From: CAYSLC01 sp964431545
Lineage (GTDB): Bacteria; Desulfobacterota; Desulfobacteria; Desulfobacterales; JAABSP01
Assembly (NCBI GenBank): GCA_964431545.1
Contig: CAYSLC010000152.1
Span: 1-13,292, forward strand
Direction: 5' to 3'
DNA: 13,292 nucleotides
Position numbers and translations under genes: made by a program
Notes under the pieces: generated by a model
Told to the model about the DNA's origin: nothing
The model's input: the letters and a program-made list of their open reading frames with translations, nothing else
Databases searched by the model: none
Shown here: positions 13,213 through 13,292 of the stretch, one piece after another
Position numbering within the stretch: the stretch's first letter is position 1
How the letters are laid out: each line of letters starts with the position of its first letter

Positions 13213-13292
13213 GTCTATCACCTTTCATGATCGGCTTTTCATATCATACGTGTATTTGCTGTACCAACCATATTTATTTCTACGGATACCAA

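Noticed and set aside
13213..13292. HicA C-terminus upstream of the HicB-like gene
   Set aside because: The open frames there end in sequences unlike HicA and do not abut the HicB start as in usual hicAB operons.
1..13292. CRISPR arrays, tRNA/rRNA genes, insertion sequences
   Set aside because: No regularly spaced repeats, tRNA-like cloverleaf, rRNA-like sequence or transposase frame with terminal inverted repeats was found on reading both strands.

Overview
The window looks like a bacterial chromosome segment. GC-rich coding sequence, GTG starts, tightly packed overlapping genes and large secreted multidomain proteins recall Desulfobacterota/deltaproteobacteria-like Gram-negatives. That placement is inference; no gene here fixes the taxon. 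By eye, composition shifts twice. The left end (1 to about 2200) and the right end (about 12860 to 13292) are clearly more AT-rich than the middle. The left boundary falls inside a coding gene.

Left part: a secreted protein on the minus strand (1-963, its 3' end outside the window) carries a cohesin-like domain, thrombospondin-type-3-like calcium-binding repeats and the start of a dockerin-like repeat. A 366-base intergenic region separates it from a CRP/FNR-family regulator (1330-1989, plus). That region holds a perfect TTGTGA-N6-TCACAA palindrome, the classical CRP site. The regulator keeps the recognition-helix residues known to read it, so autoregulation is likely.

Middle part: four plus-strand genes run from 2055 to 9840. 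(1) A 1007-residue exported protein has a LamG-like domain, an SGNH/GDSL esterase domain, an Ig-like domain, three PKD-like domains and a choice-of-anchor-U-like tail ending in a cysteine motif. (2) A TIGR03790-family exported protein follows; its signal-peptide codons contain a textbook intrinsic terminator. (3) Next is a TPR-rich predicted lipoprotein of 799 residues. (4) Last is a two-TM, coiled-coil membrane protein whose C-terminus looks like a RelE/ParE fold. Genes 2-4 overlap or nearly touch and are probably co-translated. A terminator hairpin follows at about 9869-9907.

Right part: a convergent minus-strand operon reads, in transcription order, yhhQ/VUT-family queuosine-precursor transporter (12714-12052), a multi-TM protein with a HEAT-like C-terminus (12055-10529) and a CPBP/Rce1-type intramembrane glutamic protease (10553-9918). 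Each gene overlaps the next. Beyond an AT-rich gap is a solitary HicB-like small protein (13212-12994, minus).

The most unusual items are the terminator embedded in a signal-peptide coding region, the membrane-tethered RelE-like protein at the end of a surface-protein operon, the CRP site/regulator match, and a Cys-tailed surface esterase lying near an Rce1-family protease.
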